From JBCCMQ01 sp039179985 (GTDB taxonomy: Bacteria; Pseudomonadota; Alphaproteobacteria; Rhodobacterales; Rhodobacteraceae): a stretch of 44,450 bases of DNA. Under the pieces are notes generated by a model. The model worked only from the letters and a program-made list of their open reading frames with translations, was not told the origin of the DNA and made no database searches. Location: assembly GCA_039179985.1 (NCBI GenBank), contig JBCDED010000026.1, positions 1-44,450 on the forward strand. The letters are read 5' to 3'. Position numbers and translations under genes: made by a program. This document shows positions 1 to 8,455 of this stretch, piece by piece (the stretch's first letter is position 1; every line of letters begins with the position of its first letter).

Positions 1-581
1 CCAAGGTCGTAAACGGCGATGGTCCGGCTTTCTTTCTTGTCGAGACCATAGGCCAATGCAGCGGCCGTCGGTTCGTTGATGATGCGCAGCACCTCGAGAC
101 CGGCGATCTTGCCTGCGTCTTTCGTGGCCTGGCGCTGGGCGTCGTTGAAGTAGGCAGGCACGGTGATCACCGCCTGCTCGACGTCTTCGCCAAGGTAGCT
201 TTCGGCGGTTTCTTTCATCTTTTGCAGGATGAAGGCCGAGATCTGGCTGGGGCTGTATTTCTCTCCGCCCGCCTCGACCCAGGCGTCGCCGTTGCCGCCG
301 TCAATGATCTTGTAGGGTACGATGTTCTTGTCTTTGGTCACTTCGGCGTCGTCGACGCGGCGTCCGATCAGACGCTTGACCGCAAAGACCGTGTTTTCAG
401 GATTGGTGACAGCCTGGCGCTTGGCCGGCTGGCCGACAAGCCGTTCGCTGTCGGTGAAGGCGACGATGGACGGGGTCGTCCGCGCGCCTTCGGAGTTTTC
501 GATCACCCGGGGTTGCGAGCCGTCCATTATGGCGACACATGAATTGGTGGTCCCGAGGTCGATACCGATGACTTTTGCCAT
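1..581 (-). CDS. dnaK: Molecular chaperone DnaK (Hsp70), N-terminal part, cut by the window edge
   Basis: ATP-driven cytosolic chaperone that works with DnaJ and GrpE. Only about 193 N-terminal residues are present because the gene runs off the left edge. Translation starts MAKVIGIDLGTTNSCVA, the phosphate-1 loop of the Hsp70 ATPase, and continues through NTVFAVKRLIGR, QAVITVPAYFNDAQRQATK and INEPTAAALAYG, which are all Hsp70 nucleotide-binding-domain signatures. The ATG follows a roughly 100-base leader and an RpoH-type promoter at 690-721, so heat-shock control is expected. dnaJ would be expected beyond the window edge. Identification is certain from sequence. Confidence 0.98.
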   Translation of the reverse strand, partial: MAKVIGIDLGTTNSCVAIMDGSQPRVIENSEGARTTPSIVAFTDSERLVGQPAKRQAVTNPENTVFAVKRLIGRRVDDAEVTKDKNIVPYKIIDGGNGDAWVEAGGEKYSPSQISAFILQKMKETAESYLGEDVEQAVITVPAYFNDAQRQATKDAGKIAGLEVLRIINEPTAAALAYGLDKKESRTIAVYDL

Positions 582-689
582 GTTTTTCAAAATCCCTCTT
601 ACGTGGCGATGTTGTGGACGGCTGGCCCGTTACGGCACCCGCCCCCCATTGCCCTTGATGCCGGAGCAAAGCCCGGCGCAGGCTCCCGG

Positions 690-721
690 CGTATATAAGT
701 ACCTGCCCAAGCGGCTGCAAG
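690..721 (-). promoter_or_regulatory. RpoH (sigma-32) heat-shock promoter of dnaK
   Basis: Read on the minus strand, CTTG is followed by exactly 18 bases and then CTTATATACG. This fits the alphaproteobacterial RpoH consensus CTTG-N17-18-CYTATNTNNG at every fixed position. It lies about 110 bases before the dnaK start, leaving a leader of roughly 100 bases. The match is seen directly; sigma-32 use is inferred from the known consensus. Confidence 0.8.
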
Positions 722-791
722 CGCATCGCGACGCTGCGTTCGAGCGTTTTTCTGGTGCGGCGGCGTTAAGATTTGGCGAATGTGAGGCGCG

Positions 792-1406
792 ATGACCAGC
801 ATAGCTCAAATCGTGCCCCTGAACGGGGCCTCGGTCTATCCCGGCTATCTGGACCCGGAGGCGCAGGCGTCGCTGCTGGAAGAAGTCCGCTCGGTCGTGC
901 GCGCAGCCCCGCTGATCCGGCCCGTCACCCCGCGTGGAAGGCCGATGTCGGTGCGGATGACCGCGGCGGGGCGGTTTGGCTGGGTTACCGGGCCAAAGGG
1001 CTATGCCTATGCTGAACGGCATCCGGAGGGCTTGGATTGGCCGCCGATCCCCGAAATGCTGGACGAGATGTGGCGCGCGCTGCTGCCAGACGCGCGCGCA
1101 CCGGAAAGCTGCCTTGTGAATTTCTACGGCGAAGATGCGCGCATGGGGATGCACCAGGACCGCGACGAGGCCGATTTCGACCAGCCGGTGCTTTCGGTGT
1201 CTCTGGGCGACGAGGCGCTTTTCCGCGTGGGCGGAAGCGAGCGAGGTGGACCGACACAATCGATCTGGATCAGGTCCGGTGATGTCGTGGTGCTGGCTGG
1301 CGCCGCGCGGCTGGCTTACCACGGCGTCGACCGGGTGCGGTTTGGTTCGTCAACGCTCTTGCCCAACGGTGGTCGCATCAACCTGACGCTGCGTGTGGTG
1401 ACCTAG
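792..1406 (+). CDS. alkB: AlkB-type 2-oxoglutarate/Fe(II) dioxygenase (DNA alkylation repair)
   Basis: Oxidative demethylase that repairs N1-methyladenine and N3-methylcytosine in DNA or RNA. The 204-residue length is normal for AlkB. The iron ligands are visible as HQD (H121, D123) and a distal His in AYHGVDR (H177). The 2-oxoglutarate-binding RxxxxxR motif is RINLTLR (R195, R201), and the substrate-side LVNFYGEDARMGMHQD block is typical. It diverges from dnaK across about 210 bases. Its TAG stop overlaps the TAG of the convergent permease gene in a shared CTAG, so no terminator separates the two. Confidence 0.95.
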   Translation: MTSIAQIVPLNGASVYPGYLDPEAQASLLEEVRSVVRAAPLIRPVTPRGRPMSVRMTAAGRFGWVTGPKGYAYAERHPEGLDWPPIPEMLDEMWRALLPDARAPESCLVNFYGEDARMGMHQDRDEADFDQPVLSVSLGDEALFRVGGSERGGPTQSIWIRSGDVVVLAGAARLAYHGVDRVRFGSSTLLPNGGRINLTLRVVT

Positions 1407-2224
1407 CGTTTGGCGGCCCAGCTGAGCGAGGCATGTTTGCGCGTGTAACTTTCGCCCACGAAGCCCACCACAAGGAACACCGTCGATACCAGTAGCGGGT
1501 AGGTGATGTTGGTGTGGTGGGGGAAGTAGTTGACGAAAGCATAGCCGCGCGCCTGATCGATGATGTGGAAGAGCGGGTTCCAAAGAAAAAGCGGCAGAAT
1601 CTGGAAGGGCAGCATATTACCCACGGTCAGCTTGCCCGAGGCGATCAGGTTGATCCGGGTGTAAAGCATCTGGGTTGTGCGGGTGAAGCCGGGATACCAG
1701 GGCTTCAGGGCCAGAAAGACCATCCCGATGGCGATGCCGGAATACCAGGCCAGAAAAATCATCGCAAAGGCGCCCGCCGGCCGGTCGATTTCCACCGGGG
1801 CGATCAAGAGGTGGTAGAAGGTCATGATCGCAAAAAGCGCCAGGAACTGTGTGTAGAGGGTGCTGAGTGCGGCGGACAGGATGGCGATCATGGTGGTCAT
1901 TGGCGCGTGCAGCATCATCGGCGACGTCGGGCCCTCGGCCCCGGCAACGGCACCCAGCGTCTTGATGTGCGTAAAAAAGAGGAAGACGCCCGAGAAAAGG
2001 TAGACGAAGAAATCGCCGCGGATGGCCATGCCGCGAAGGCCCATGAACTCGAACATCACATAGAAGACGCCGACCATCACCACGGTTTGCATGATCGAGG
2101 TGATCATTCCGATGACCGCGTTGCCGTGGCCCCGCCGCTGGGCCCGGACGGTGGAGTGGTACAACAGTTCAACGAACGACAACAAAGCCGCAGGCAGGCT
2201 GGCGCTGCGATTTGTTGCGAACAC
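1403..2224 (-). CDS. ABC-2 type permease for capsule/O-antigen polysaccharide export (KpsM/Wzm-like)
   Basis: Inner-membrane permease of about 273 residues with roughly six hydrophobic segments, in the ABC-2 fold used to export lipid-linked capsular or O-polysaccharide. A longer reading frame continues upstream, but the GTG at 2224 is preceded by GAGGAG at good spacing, begins MFATNRSASLPAALLSF, and gives normal family length, so I chose it. The N-terminal amphipathic stretch before the first membrane span and the sequence GMVFLALKPWYPGF fit KpsM/Wzm proteins. The partner ATPase (KpsT/Wzt) is not in this window. The gene is divergent from cysQ and adjoins the surface-glycan block, which supports the role. 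Substrate is unknown. Confidence 0.8.
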   Translation of the reverse strand: MFATNRSASLPAALLSFVELLYHSTVRAQRRGHGNAVIGMITSIMQTVVMVGVFYVMFEFMGLRGMAIRGDFFVYLFSGVFLFFTHIKTLGAVAGAEGPTSPMMLHAPMTTMIAILSAALSTLYTQFLALFAIMTFYHLLIAPVEIDRPAGAFAMIFLAWYSGIAIGMVFLALKPWYPGFTRTTQMLYTRINLIASGKLTVGNMLPFQILPLFLWNPLFHIIDQARGYAFVNYFPHHTNITYPLLVSTVFLVVGFVGESYTRKHASLSWAAKR

Positions 2225-2351
2225 GGGCTCTGCTCCTCGGGTTTCTGCTGCCTGAATAATCGGGAAATCTTGCCGTTCCCTTGCTCTGCAATCATAAGGT
2301 CGTTGATGATGCCCGACAATGCCCTTGGACCCGGGGCCCGAAAGGAGCGAT

Positions 2352-3152
2352 ATGACGCCAGACGCAACCCAGACGACGCCGGTCTTCCGCGACCTTGCCC
2401 TGAAGGCCGGGGCGGTGATCATGGAGATCTACGGAAAAGACGATTTCGAGGTGCGCGCAAAGTCCGACGAAAGTCCCGTGACCGCCGCAGATGAAGCCGC
2501 CGATGCCGTCATCCGCGCCGGGTTGGAAGAGGCGTTTCCGGGCTTTCCTGTCGTTACCGAAGAGGCGGCGGCGAGCCACGCGGTAAAGGCAGACAGCTTT
2601 TTTATCGTCGATCCGCTCGACGGAACGAAGGAATTCGTCAAACGTCGCGGCGATTTCACCGTGAACATCGCACTGGTGGAAAATGGCATTCCCACGCGCG
2701 GGGTGGTCTATGCACCTGCCAAAGGACGGCTTTTCATCACGACGCCCGGTGGCACTGCCGTGGAAGAGGCGGTGGAGGATGGCGTGGGTTCGGGGGTGAC
2801 AAAGCCGCTTGGCGTCCGCGCACCCGACAATGAGGCGCTCATGGTCGTCGCCTCGAAATCCCACCGGGACGCCGCCACCGACGATTACATCGCCAAGTAT
2901 GCCGTCGAAGATATGACCAGCGCGGGATCCTCGCTGAAATTCTGTCTTGTCGCCAGCGGCGAGGCCGACATCTATCCTCGCCTGGGCCCGACGATGGAAT
3001 GGGATACAGCAGCGGGCGACGCGGTTTTGCGCGCCGCCGGCGGACGCATGGTGCTCTTCGAGGGCCACGGTGATTTCGCCTACGGCAAGGACGGCTACCG
3101 CAACCCCTTTTTCATCGCCTACGCACCCGGCGTCGAGTTGAAGGCGGGCTAA
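2352..3152 (+). CDS. cysQ: 3'(2'),5'-bisphosphate nucleotidase CysQ
   Basis: Hydrolyses adenosine 3',5'-bisphosphate (PAP), the inhibitory by-product of PAPS-dependent sulfotransferases and of sulfate assimilation. It is a member of the inositol monophosphatase superfamily. Key metal-binding motifs are VTEE (residues 68-71), DPLDGTKEF (87-95) and EWDTAAGD (216-223). The ATG at 2352 follows AAAGGAG and gives 266 residues, normal for CysQ. It is first in a co-directional run with kdsB. A PAPS-using sulfotransferase is encoded downstream at 10144, so PAP removal fits this neighbourhood. Confidence 0.93.
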   Translation: MTPDATQTTPVFRDLALKAGAVIMEIYGKDDFEVRAKSDESPVTAADEAADAVIRAGLEEAFPGFPVVTEEAAASHAVKADSFFIVDPLDGTKEFVKRRGDFTVNIALVENGIPTRGVVYAPAKGRLFITTPGGTAVEEAVEDGVGSGVTKPLGVRAPDNEALMVVASKSHRDAATDDYIAKYAVEDMTSAGSSLKFCLVASGEADIYPRLGPTMEWDTAAGDAVLRAAGGRMVLFEGHGDFAYGKDGYRNPFFIAYAPGVELKAG

Positions 3153-3157
3153 TCGCG

Positions 3158-3958
3158 GTGAGCGTCGCGATCGTCATACCGGCGCGCTACGCCTCCAGCC
3201 GGTACCCGGGCAAACCGCTTGTCGGTCTGAAAGGCGCCGATGGCGTTTCGAAATCACTTGTCCGGCGCACATGGGAGGCAGCACGGGCGCTCGCGCGGTC
3301 CGAGGACATTTTCGTGGCCACGGATGACGAGCGAATCGCCGCCGTCGCGGCAGGTTTCGGGGCGCAGGTGGCGATGACGTCGCCCGACTGCCGGAACGGG
3401 ACCGAGCGCTGTGCCGAGGCATTGGTGCAGCTTCCGGCGCAGACCGAAATCGTGGTGAACCTGCAGGGCGACGCGCCATTGACACCGCCGTGGTTTCTGG
3501 AAGACCTGATTGCCGCGATGAAGGCCGACCCGACCATTCAGGCGGCAACCCCTGTTCTTCGCTGCGATGGTGCAACGCTGGCGGCGTTTCGCGCGGACCG
3601 GGCGGCGGGGCGTGTGGGCGGAACGACGGCAGTGTTCGCGGTCTCGGGCGATGCGCTTTATTTCTCAAAGGAAGTGATCCCCTTTGATACGGGCACCTAT
3701 GCCACGGATGCCCCGACGCCCGTCTTCCATCATGTGGGCGTGTATGCCTACCGGTCAGAGGCGCTGCGCCGCTACGCCGGTTGGCCCGAGGGCGTTCTGG
3801 AAACCCGCGAAGGGCTGGAGCAGCTGCGGTTTCTCGAAAACGGCGTGGCTCTGCGTTGCGTCGAGGTGGAGGCGCGCGGTCGCCAGTTCTGGGAACTCAA
3901 CAATCCCGAAGATGTCCCCCGTCTCGAGGCGATGATGGCGGATATGGACCTGACTTGA
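3158..3958 (+). CDS. kdsB: 3-deoxy-manno-octulosonate cytidylyltransferase (CMP-Kdo synthetase)
   Basis: Activates Kdo with CTP to CMP-Kdo for the LPS inner core or Kdo-containing capsule, in the cytosol. The N-terminus AIVIPARYASSRYPGKPL carries the nucleotidyltransferase signature, and VNLQGDAPL, YFSKEVIPF and HHVGVYAYR are KdsB hallmarks. At 266 residues it has near-normal family length. It starts with GTG five bases after the cysQ stop. Its TGA overlaps the proposed TTG start of the next gene. kdsD, which makes the Kdo precursor arabinose-5-phosphate, is at 14759-15742. Confidence 0.95.
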   Translation: MSVAIVIPARYASSRYPGKPLVGLKGADGVSKSLVRRTWEAARALARSEDIFVATDDERIAAVAAGFGAQVAMTSPDCRNGTERCAEALVQLPAQTEIVVNLQGDAPLTPPWFLEDLIAAMKADPTIQAATPVLRCDGATLAAFRADRAAGRVGGTTAVFAVSGDALYFSKEVIPFDTGTYATDAPTPVFHHVGVYAYRSEALRRYAGWPEGVLETREGLEQLRFLENGVALRCVEVEARGRQFWELNNPEDVPRLEAMMADMDLT

Positions 3959-5229
3959 CGGCCCTGCGCGCGAGCGTCGTGGTGGTCAGCCGCAACCGGC
4001 CCGAGCGGTTGTCGTTGTGTCTCGGCGCGCTGGCGCAACTGCGCCACGACGCTTTTGAGATCATCGTGGTGGCCGACCCGGACGCGCTGGCGGTCGTCGA
4101 CACCTCGGTCGTAAAGATCGCCGTACCCTTTGACGTGCCGAACGTGGCAGCCGCCCGGAACCTTGGCGTTGGGTATGCTGCAGGCGAGATTATTGTCTTC
4201 ATCGATGATGACGCGGTGGCCGAGCCCTATTGGCTGACCCACCTCATGGCCCCCTTTGCGGACGCGAGGGTCGCGGCAGCCGGGGGCTATGTCGTGGGCC
4301 GCAACGGGATCAGCCTGCAATGGGCGGGTCTGTCGGTCGATGCCCGTGGAGCCGACTGGGACCTGCCATCTGAATCTGACGAAACGGTCGTTCTGGCACG
4401 CGAGGCCGGGGGCCGGGCGATCCGCACACAGGGCACCAACATGGCCGTCCGTCGCGACGTTCTGGTGGCGCTGGGCGGGTTTGACGAAAGCTTTACTTTC
4501 TTTCACGACGACACGGATCTCAATATGCGGATCGCCGTCGCCGGGTATCTGACCGCAGTGGTCCCGCGCGCCCGTGTGCACCATGCGGTCTGCCAGAATA
4601 TTCTGCGACGGGCGGACCGGGGGCCGACCGATCTTTTCCAGATTGGTTTCAGTTCCGCGATCTTTCATAAAAAGCACCTGCCCGAACGGGAATGGGCGGC
4701 CGCGCGCGAAGATCTGGCAGAGCGTCAGCACCGGCGCCTGGCCGCCTACCTCGTGGACGGACGCATCGAGCCGCGGGATGTCGCGCGGATGTCCCGCAGG
4801 CTTCTCAGCGGCTACGATGCCGGTCTTCTGAGCAGCGCGGCGCGGCAACAGCCGATCCCGCCGCAGCCGAACGACTTTCGCGCCTCTGCCGTGCCGCCAC
4901 CGCAAGCGCCGGGCTGCTGGCTCGCGGGACCGCAGCGGGACCGTGCCGGTCTGCGCGAGGAGGCCAAGGCGCTTGCCGGAGACGGTCAGCGACCGGTGCT
5001 GTTTCTGTTCAGCCGCACGGCGCTTTTTCACCAGATGCGATTCCGTCAGGGGCGGTACTGGGAGCAGTCGGGCGGGGTTTACGGCAAATCCGACAGGTCC
5101 GACCCGCTTATGGGGTTTTACACCTTTCAAACACGCCTTAAGAGAGAGATTGGACGGGTGAGCGTGTTCAATGGTCGGCTGATTGCGGCTGAGGACTCCT
5201 ATCCGGAGACACAAAAGCCGGGAATTTGA
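3955..5229 (+). CDS. Glycosyltransferase family 2 with unusual C-terminal extension
   Basis: Predicted GT-A fold inverting glycosyltransferase. The N-terminal half has the nucleotide-binding SVVVVSRNRPERL segment, AAARNLGVGYAAGE and the metal-binding FIDDDAV (D84-D86), followed by GTNMAVRRDVLVALGGFDESFTFFHDDTDLNMR, all typical of family 2. The open frame begins earlier, inside kdsB. The most plausible start is the TTG at 3955, which overlaps the kdsB stop as TTGA, giving about 424 residues. The C-terminal part after residue about 260 includes HQMRFRQGRYWEQSGGVYGKS and is not a family I recognise. Donor and acceptor are unknown. Surface-polysaccharide assembly is inferred from neighbours. Confidence 0.8.
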   Translation: MTALRASVVVVSRNRPERLSLCLGALAQLRHDAFEIIVVADPDALAVVDTSVVKIAVPFDVPNVAAARNLGVGYAAGEIIVFIDDDAVAEPYWLTHLMAPFADARVAAAGGYVVGRNGISLQWAGLSVDARGADWDLPSESDETVVLAREAGGRAIRTQGTNMAVRRDVLVALGGFDESFTFFHDDTDLNMRIAVAGYLTAVVPRARVHHAVCQNILRRADRGPTDLFQIGFSSAIFHKKHLPEREWAAAREDLAERQHRRLAAYLVDGRIEPRDVARMSRRLLSGYDAGLLSSAARQQPIPPQPNDFRASAVPPPQAPGCWLAGPQRDRAGLREEAKALAGDGQRPVLFLFSRTALFHQMRFRQGRYWEQSGGVYGKSDRSDPLMGFYTFQTRLKREIGRVSVFNGRLIAAEDSYPETQKPGI

Positions 5230-5294
5230 CCCTATTTTGGTTTACTTTGTATGGAGCGTCAGGTGATTTGTTGCGTGAACAGGGGGCAGGCAGA

Positions 5295-6188
5295 ATGAAG
5301 ACCAAGGTCACAAAGGCGATTTTTCCAGTTGCCGGGTTGGGCACACGGTTCCTTCCTGCGACGAAATCGATCCCTAAAGAAATCATGACGCTGGTCGACA
5401 GGCCGCTCATTCAATACGCTATCGACGAAGCGCGCGCCGCCGGGATCAAGGAATTCATCTTTGTTACCTCCCGCGGCAAGGGCGCGCTTGAGGACTACTT
5501 TGACCACGCGCCGGTCCTTGAGGCGGCGCTGAAACGATCGAACAAAATCGAGCTTCTTGAGACGCTCAAGGACACCAACATGGAAAGCGGCGCGATTGCC
5601 TATATCCGCCAGCACAAGGCGCTTGGCCTTGGCCATGCGGTCTGGTGCGCGCGGCGGCTGATTGGAAACGAACCCTTCGCCGTGATCCTGCCCGACGATG
5701 TGATCGACGGCGGTCGGCCCTGTCTGCAGCAGATGGTCGAGGCCTACGAAGAAGTTGGCGGGTCCATGGTAGCGGCCATGGAGGTGCCTTCGGAGAAGAC
5801 CTCAGCCTACGGTGTTCTCGATGTGCGCGACACATTGAGCGATCTGGTGACGGTGCGCGGGATGGTCGAAAAGCCCGCACCGGGTGAAGCGCCGTCGAAC
5901 CTTGCCGTAATCGGCCGCTACATCCTTGCGCCGCAGGTCTTGCAGCATCTCAACCGCATGAAGAGTGGCGCTAACGGTGAAATCCAATTGACCGACGCGA
6001 TTGCCGCGGAACTGGCGACCGAGCGTCCCGTTCACGGGTTCCGTTTTGACGGCCAGCGGTTCGATTGCGGCTCGAAGTCCGGCTTCCTGCAGGCCACTGT
6101 GGCCTTTGCCATGGCGCGGGATGACCTGCGCGATGATCTCCTGGACTATCTTTCGAAGGTGTTGGCGTCACGCAGAGCGGCGGAATAA
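5295..6188 (+). CDS. galU: UTP-glucose-1-phosphate uridylyltransferase (GalU)
   Basis: Makes UDP-glucose from UTP and glucose-1-phosphate, the donor for many surface glycans. The N-terminus KAIFPVAGLGTRFLPATKS is the GalU nucleotidyltransferase signature, and GLGHAVWCAR, FAVILPDDVIDG and the catalytic region FRFDGQRFDCGSKSGF follow. The ATG at 5295 gives 297 residues, normal for bacterial GalU, so I prefer it to the longer frame from 5226. It sits inside the glycosyltransferase run, which implies local supply of UDP-sugar. Its TAA stop overlaps a possible start of the next gene (see that entry). Confidence 0.95.
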   Translation: MKTKVTKAIFPVAGLGTRFLPATKSIPKEIMTLVDRPLIQYAIDEARAAGIKEFIFVTSRGKGALEDYFDHAPVLEAALKRSNKIELLETLKDTNMESGAIAYIRQHKALGLGHAVWCARRLIGNEPFAVILPDDVIDGGRPCLQQMVEAYEEVGGSMVAAMEVPSEKTSAYGVLDVRDTLSDLVTVRGMVEKPAPGEAPSNLAVIGRYILAPQVLQHLNRMKSGANGEIQLTDAIAAELATERPVHGFRFDGQRFDCGSKSGFLQATVAFAMARDDLRDDLLDYLSKVLASRRAAE

Positions 6189-6229
6189 ACCAGACATCTG
6201 CCGCCCGTCTCATTGATCTGACCCGTGTA

Positions 6230-7399
6230 TTGTCGCGGTCGGCGCGTCAGCCGACAGGCATCGACCGCATTGAACGGGTCTATGCCCGGCGGCTGCTGGA
6301 CGAAAGCGTCCCCCTTTACGGGCTCGTCGCAACGCGGCTGGGTTATCTTATCCTTGACCAGTCGGGCGTCGCGGCGGCGCTGGAGGGTGTCAGAGCGGCT
6401 GCCCCCGATTTTCTGTCGCGCTTTCTGCCAAGGGGTGCCGATGTCGATCCCGCTTTGGAGACTGCGCTGCGCCGGAACGCGGTGGCGCGGTCCGCTCGAG
6501 GGCGGCTGACCAAGCATCTGGCGCGAGTCCTCCCGCCGGGGACATCCTACATCAACCTTGGCCACAGCAACCTACGCAGCGAGGTGTTCGGCGCCCTAAG
6601 ACAGGCTAGGGTGGCGACGGCGACGGTGTTTCTACACGACACGATCCCGCTTGATCATCCGGAGACGCAGAAGCCCGGCACGGTGGCGTCTTTTCAGGCG
6701 AAGCTCGCGGTGGCCGCGGCCCATGCGGACCATGTGATCTGCCCCTCGCGGGCCTCGGCAAAGGCCGCGCGGCCCTGGCTGGCTGCCGCCGGGCGCGTGC
6801 CGCAGATCACGGTCGCGCATCTTGGCCCTTCGGACATAGTGGAATTCGCTTCCGTGCCCGAAGCCGCAATGCAACCGTATTTCCTCTGCCTCGGCAGCCT
6901 TGAGCCGCGCAAGAACCTGTCCTTTCTTCTCGACCTCTGGCAAACGGCGCCCCAGCCGATGGGTGCAGAATTGGTCATCGTCGGCCCTCCGGGCTGGGCA
7001 GGCGACTCTGTGGTGGCCCGCGCGGAGCAGATGCGCCGTGACGGCCTGCCCGTGCGCTATGCCGGGACGCCGGACGACACCGAGGTATCTGCGCTTTTGC
7101 GGGGGGCTGCGGCCCTCCTTGCGCCCAGCCTAGCCGAGGGGTTCGGCCTGAGCCTGCTCGACGCAGCCTTTCTGGGAACACCCATAATTTGTCACGATCT
7201 GCCTGTCACCCGCGAGATATTGGGTGACATTCCCGTTTACGCAGACGTGGCGGATCAGTATGCATGGAGACAAGCAATACATTCGGCGCTGGAGATCAGA
7301 CGCCGGGGGGTGGGGAAAAACGGGGAGCGGGGCGAAGACCGGATAGCAGGCTTACCAAGCTGGAACGCGCATTTTGACATTGTGTTAAGCTTGATTTGA
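6230..7399 (+). CDS. Glycosyltransferase family 4 (GT-B fold); true start probably upstream at a non-ATG codon
   Basis: GT-B retaining glycosyltransferase of the group-1/GT4 kind. The UDP-sugar site is recognisable as YFLCLGSLEPRKNL and the E-x7-E region as PSLAEGFGLSLLDAAFLGTP; HDTIPLDHPE is a frequent acceptor-side motif. The first canonical start is the TTG at 6230, but it falls inside a conserved-looking N-terminus: the frame is open upstream and reads SAARLIDLTRVLSRSARQ, then TGIDRIERVYAR. No ATG, GTG or TTG occurs in that stretch back to the stop at 6134. An ATA at 6185, overlapping the galU TAA as ATAA, would give the expected N-terminus. The gene may therefore use a rare start or be damaged. 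Confidence 0.75.
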   Translation: MSRSARQPTGIDRIERVYARRLLDESVPLYGLVATRLGYLILDQSGVAAALEGVRAAAPDFLSRFLPRGADVDPALETALRRNAVARSARGRLTKHLARVLPPGTSYINLGHSNLRSEVFGALRQARVATATVFLHDTIPLDHPETQKPGTVASFQAKLAVAAAHADHVICPSRASAKAARPWLAAAGRVPQITVAHLGPSDIVEFASVPEAAMQPYFLCLGSLEPRKNLSFLLDLWQTAPQPMGAELVIVGPPGWAGDSVVARAEQMRRDGLPVRYAGTPDDTEVSALLRGAAALLAPSLAEGFGLSLLDAAFLGTPIICHDLPVTREILGDIPVYADVADQYAWRQAIHSALEIRRRGVGKNGERGEDRIAGLPSWNAHFDIVLSLI

Positions 7400-7438
7400 C
7401 CAGATCGCCCGGGGTTCGCACCACAACACAGGATTGAG

Positions 7439-8455
7439 GTGCCTTTGGACGTGATCAGGTCCTATCGGCGGCGGTTGGAACGCAAACGTCTGCGGTTTCG
7501 CGCACGGCGCAAGCAGCGCGAGCTTCAGCCTGTTGCTGATCGGACGGCCCGGATCGCGCCTGGCGACGTTCTATTGGCCTCGACCATCTTTAACGAAGCC
7601 GACCGCCTGCCTTATTTCCTGCGCTACTACCGCACTCTCGGGGTCAGGCACTTTCTGTTCGTCGACAACGGCTCGGACGACGGTTCGGGCGACTATCTGA
7701 CCCGGCAGGCGGATGTGTCGGTCTGGTCGGCGCAGGCCAGCTACAAACGGGCGCGGTTCGGGATGGACTGGATCAACGGGCTTTTGTCCAGCTATGCCCA
7801 TGGTCACTGGGTGCTGACCGTCGATGCTGACGAGTTCTTCGTCTACCCTTTTGCCGACAGCCGACCGATCGATGCTCTGACCGATTGGCTGGAAGACAGT
7901 GCGCTTCGAACCTTTTCGGCGATGCTGATCGATATGTACCCGCAGGGACCCGTTGATCAGGCGGTCTGCCCGGCGGGAACGAACCCTTTGGAAATCGCGC
8001 CGTGGTTCGACAGCGGCAACTACCGGATCAGCCGCAACCGCAAATATAACAATCTCTGGATTCAGGGCGGGCCCCGGGAACGGGCTTTTTTCCACGACCA
8101 GCCGAAACACGCACCGTCGCTCAACAAGATCCCTCTCGTGCGCTGGGACCGCAGATACGCCTACGTGCAATCGACGCACATGTTGTTGCCGCGCGGGCTC
8201 AACAACACCTATGACACCCGGGGTGGCGAGAAAATTTCGGGCTGCCTGCTGCACCCTAAGTTCCTGTCGGATCTGCCCCGCAAGGCCGAGGCCGAGGCAG
8301 TCCGGGCGCAGCACTTCGCGCAGGGTCGCGAATACGCCGCCTATGCCGACGGGTTGCAGGAGGGCTTGCGGCTCTGGACGGATTGGTCCGAACGCTACGC
8401 CAACTGGCGACAGCTTGAGTTGCTGGGGCTCATGTCAAAAGGCAACTGGGCATGA
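7439..8455 (+). CDS. Family 2-like glycosyltransferase (Glyco_tranf_2_4 type)
   Basis: Cytosolic transferase of about 338 residues. A basic N-terminus is followed by a GT-A core with LASTIFNEADRLPYFLRYYRTLGVRHFLFVDNGSDD and the metal-binding VDADEFF. This pattern matches the group that includes Pfam Glyco_tranf_2_4 and GT92-like enzymes, which act on cell-surface glycans. The start is GTG at 7439; TTG 7445 or GTG 7451 are alternatives because the GAGG motif sits at 7436-7439. Its TGA overlaps the next ATG as ATGA (8452-8455), so the two are translationally coupled. Specificity is unknown. Confidence 0.8.
   Translation: MPLDVIRSYRRRLERKRLRFRARRKQRELQPVADRTARIAPGDVLLASTIFNEADRLPYFLRYYRTLGVRHFLFVDNGSDDGSGDYLTRQADVSVWSAQASYKRARFGMDWINGLLSSYAHGHWVLTVDADEFFVYPFADSRPIDALTDWLEDSALRTFSAMLIDMYPQGPVDQAVCPAGTNPLEIAPWFDSGNYRISRNRKYNNLWIQGGPRERAFFHDQPKHAPSLNKIPLVRWDRRYAYVQSTHMLLPRGLNNTYDTRGGEKISGCLLHPKFLSDLPRKAEAEAVRAQHFAQGREYAAYADGLQEGLRLWTDWSERYANWRQLELLGLMSKGNWA

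Noticed and set aside
3772..5214. Long antisense open frame of 480 codons opposite kdsB/GT2
   Set aside because: It opposes two well-supported genes, has no recognisable domain and reflects high-GC codon bias.
5201..6680. PETQKPG occurs at the end of the GT2 protein and within the GT4 protein, with similar DNA
   Set aside because: In GT4 it is part of a known HDxIPLDHPE acceptor-side segment; the GT2 copy has no flanking similarity. Probably chance.
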